From Palsa-504 sp963795795 (GTDB lineage: Bacteria; Actinomycetota; Actinomycetes; Streptosporangiales; Streptosporangiaceae), in the NCBI GenBank assembly GCA_963795795.1, contig CAWCJS010000006.1, positions 310,001 through 374,000 on the forward strand: DNA of 64,000 nt, written 5' to 3'. The notes under the pieces were generated by a model. That model was not told the DNA's origin and made no database searches. It saw only the letters and a program-made list of their open reading frames with translations. The position numbers and the translations under genes were made by a program. How positions within the stretch are numbered: position 1 is the stretch's first letter; every line of letters starts with the position of its first letter. Shown piece by piece: positions 62,477-64,000 of this stretch.

Positions 62477-62920
62477 ATGGAGGTGACTGAGTCGAGCGAC
62501 CTACTGCTCCCGTTCGCCGCGGCAAGCGTCGGCGTGGCCCGCAGGCGCCTGGTCTCGGACCTGATCCACGCGGGCGTGTGCGGTGCCGCGGTCACCGACG
62601 CGGCGCTGGTGCTGAGCGAACTGCTTAGCAACGCCCTGTGCCACGCGACTCCGCTGCCCGGTTCTGGTTTGCGCGTGAGCTGGTGCCTGGAGGCGGACTG
62701 TGTCCGGGTCTGCGTCACCGACGGCGGCGCGCAGACCGTCCCTGAGCTGGGCGAACCAAATCCGTCCACGACCGGGGGACGAGGCTTGCGAATCGTGGAG
62801 CGGCTGTCGCTGTGCTGGGGGACGCGTCACGACGACGAGGGCACGACCGTCTGGGCGGAGGTACCCGTCCCGCAGATCACCGCGGTCGCCGTGCCGGCGG
62901 CGGCCGCCGAGCGCGGTTAG
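62477..62920 (+). CDS. RsbW-like ATP-binding protein (GHKL anti-sigma type)
   Basis: The 147-residue single-domain protein has a GHKL/HATPase fold. The N box is DAALVLSELLSNALCHATP, the G1 region VCVTDGG and the G2 loop TTGGRGLRIVERLS. Members are anti-sigma factor/serine kinases of the RsbW/SpoIIAB group, or the large actinobacterial set with unknown partners. An STAS protein gene follows 111 bp downstream, a likely partner pair for partner switching. ATG 62477 is chosen; the longer frame to 62381 has a weakly coding N-terminus. Confidence 0.82.
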   Translation: MEVTESSDLLLPFAAASVGVARRRLVSDLIHAGVCGAAVTDAALVLSELLSNALCHATPLPGSGLRVSWCLEADCVRVCVTDGGAQTVPELGEPNPSTTGGRGLRIVERLSLCWGTRHDDEGTTVWAEVPVPQITAVAVPAAAAERG

Positions 62921-63031
62921 GCGAGCTCTGGCGCCGTCCGCTGGCGCCGCGCGCCGCGTGCGGTGAACTCTCAGCGTGCGCTCATGGTAGCTGCCTGGCG
63001 CCTGGGCCCCCGGCGCGGTAAGGTTCGGCTC

Positions 63032-63388
63032 GTGGAGCTAGATGTCTCAAGTCGATTTCATGATGATCACACGATCGTGACCATCTCCGGGGAAATCGAT
63101 CTCTATACCGCTCCGCGGCTACACAGCGAGCTCGCCGCCCTGCTGGCTGAGGGCATGCCCGCCCGGGTGGTGATTAACATGTCCGGCGTGGAGTTCTGCG
63201 ACTCCACGGGCATGAACGTGCTGCTGTCCTGCCTGCGCCGCGCGCGCGAGCGCGGCGGCGAGCTGGAGATCGCCGACCCCAAGCCCGCGGTGCGCAAGAT
63301 CCTCCAGGTCACCGGGCTCGACTCGGTGTTCACCCTCGTGGAGGACCCGGACGCCATCCGGCCGAAGCCGGTACTGCCGCACAACTAG
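63032..63388 (+). CDS. STAS-domain anti-sigma factor antagonist (RsbV-like)
   Basis: The 118-residue STAS protein has a first strand TIVTISGEIDLYTAPRL and the phosphorylatable serine in VEFCDSTGMNVLLSCLRRA. It would bind the RsbW-like protein upstream when dephosphorylated and release a sigma factor. GTG 63032 is selected because the longer upstream frame overlaps the end of the RsbW-like gene region and lacks features. No sigma factor gene is present in this window. Confidence 0.88.
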   Translation: MELDVSSRFHDDHTIVTISGEIDLYTAPRLHSELAALLAEGMPARVVINMSGVEFCDSTGMNVLLSCLRRARERGGELEIADPKPAVRKILQVTGLDSVFTLVEDPDAIRPKPVLPHN

Positions 63389-63419
63389 GCACGGCAACCC
63401 CTGACCTAGGATCGGCCCC

Positions 63420-64000
63420 ATGTCAGCAGGGTCGCGATCCGGCGACGTTGCGGTGATCATCCCGGCGCGCGACGAGGCCGCCCGGATCCAGTCGACCGTG
63501 GCGGCGGCGGCCGGGCTCCCCGGCGTGGCGGTTGTCGTGGTGGTCGACGACGGCTCGCGCGACGCCACCGCCGAGCTGGCCCGGCGCGCGGGCGCGGTCG
63601 TAGTCCGGCACGCGAGGAATCGGGGCAAGGGCGCCGCCATGGAAACCGGCGCGGCCGCGGTCCGCACGGTTGACCAGCGGGAAGCGCGCGAGTCGCCCCG
63701 GTACCTGCTGTTCCTGGACGCCGACCTAGGGGGCACCGCCGCGCTAGCCGGGCCGCTGGCCGAGCCGGTCCGGGCCGGCACGGCGGACATGACGATCGCC
63801 GTGTTCAGCACGACCGTCAAGCTCGGCGGGCACGGCCTGGTCGTGGGGCTGTCGGGCGCCGGGATCCGCCGGGCTACCGGATGGCGCCCGGCACAGCCGC
63901 TGAACGGGCAGCGCTGCCTGACCCGCTCGGCCTTCGAGGCCGCCCGCCCGCTCGCCCCCGGCTGGGGAGTGGAGACCGGGCTGACCATCGACCTGCTCCG
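63420..64000 (+). CDS. GT2 family glycosyltransferase (partial, cut at window end)
   Basis: ATG 63420 opens a glycosyltransferase of the GT-A fold. The nucleotide-binding strand VAVIIPARDEAARIQSTVAAA comes first, then VVVDDGSRDATAELARRAG, RNRGKGAAMETGAAAV and the DxD-type LLFLDADLGG. It resembles dolichyl-phosphate-mannose/glucosyl-3-phosphoglycerate synthase-like GT2 enzymes. The gene runs past 64000, so the C-terminus is not seen. It may belong with the upstream Wzt-type ATPase in surface glycan export, but this is inference. Confidence 0.85.
   Translation, partial: MSAGSRSGDVAVIIPARDEAARIQSTVAAAAGLPGVAVVVVVDDGSRDATAELARRAGAVVVRHARNRGKGAAMETGAAAVRTVDQREARESPRYLLFLDADLGGTAALAGPLAEPVRAGTADMTIAVFSTTVKLGGHGLVVGLSGAGIRRATGWRPAQPLNGQRCLTRSAFEAARPLAPGWGVETGLTIDLL

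Noticed and set aside
1..64000. CRISPR array
   Set aside because: No set of regularly spaced identical short repeats was seen; the repeats found are tandem coding or isolated duplications.

Overview
The window is high-GC DNA with tightly packed genes, frequent GTG/TTG starts and 4-bp start/stop overlaps. It carries the actinobacterial FhaA-FhaB-PstP-RodA-PbpA-PknA-PknB cell-wall/kinase cluster with CrgA nearby, an OtsA-independent GlgX-TreY-TreZ trehalose operon, NACHT proteins and S/A/P-rich lipoproteins. This points to a chromosome of an actinomycete, perhaps Streptosporangiales-like (family-level placement is inference). In actinobacteria the kinase/cell-wall cluster usually lies in the oriC half of the chromosome.

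Layout. 1-7.8 kb: a mosaic of small accessory genes (GNAT remnants, DUF6247, lipoprotein, esterase, VOC, DinB, RidA, a MerR regulator with its own leaderless promoter) and a minus-strand block of adk, ppa, a PIG-L deacetylase and a methyltransferase. 8-9.8 kb: a nuclease-helicase (DUF2075) gene broken by three single-base deletions. 9.8-24.8 kb: a one-carbon catabolic island. It holds serine deaminase, PurU, two IclR regulators with recognisable operators, a non-pyrrolysine MttB-family methyltransferase, a corrinoid protein, a methyl-THF methyltransferase, an Fe-S corrinoid activator, DUF1638, MetF, a dimethylglycine/sarcosine-type dehydrogenase and a dedicated ETF. Read together it looks like a complete route for corrinoid demethylation of a quaternary amine (probably glycine betaine) to tetrahydrofolate, oxidative demethylation of the product, and disposal of the C1 units and of serine. 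A TnpB-type right-end remnant sits between etfB and etfA.

24.9-31.4 kb: glgX-treY-treZ. 31.4-33.6 kb: a frameshifted lipoprotein and a frameshifted TnpB. 33.6-44.1 kb: an amino-acid aldolase/racemase-fold enzyme, an unknown protein, a TlyA-type rRNA methyltransferase preceded by a tiny leader ORF and an intrinsic terminator, a membrane NACHT ATPase, a sugar-lactone oxidase and a frameshifted HerA-like ATPase. 44.1-57.6 kb: a cluster of DnaA-box-like sites, a GT87 mannosyltransferase, a repeat-bearing DUF5324-like protein, cyclophilin, rhomboid, CrgA, then pknB-pknA-pbpA-rodA-pstP-fhaB-fhaA (minus strand) and tRNA-Leu(CAG). 57.6-64 kb: universal stress protein, FAD oxidase, a PAS-GAF histidine kinase, a Wzt/TagH-like ABC ATPase, an RsbW-like and an RsbV-like pair, and a GT2 glycosyltransferase cut by the window end.

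A recurring oddity is that six otherwise well-preserved genes, including pknA, are each broken by single-base indels. The pattern looks more like residual sequencing error than six independent gene losses, though the sequence alone cannot decide.
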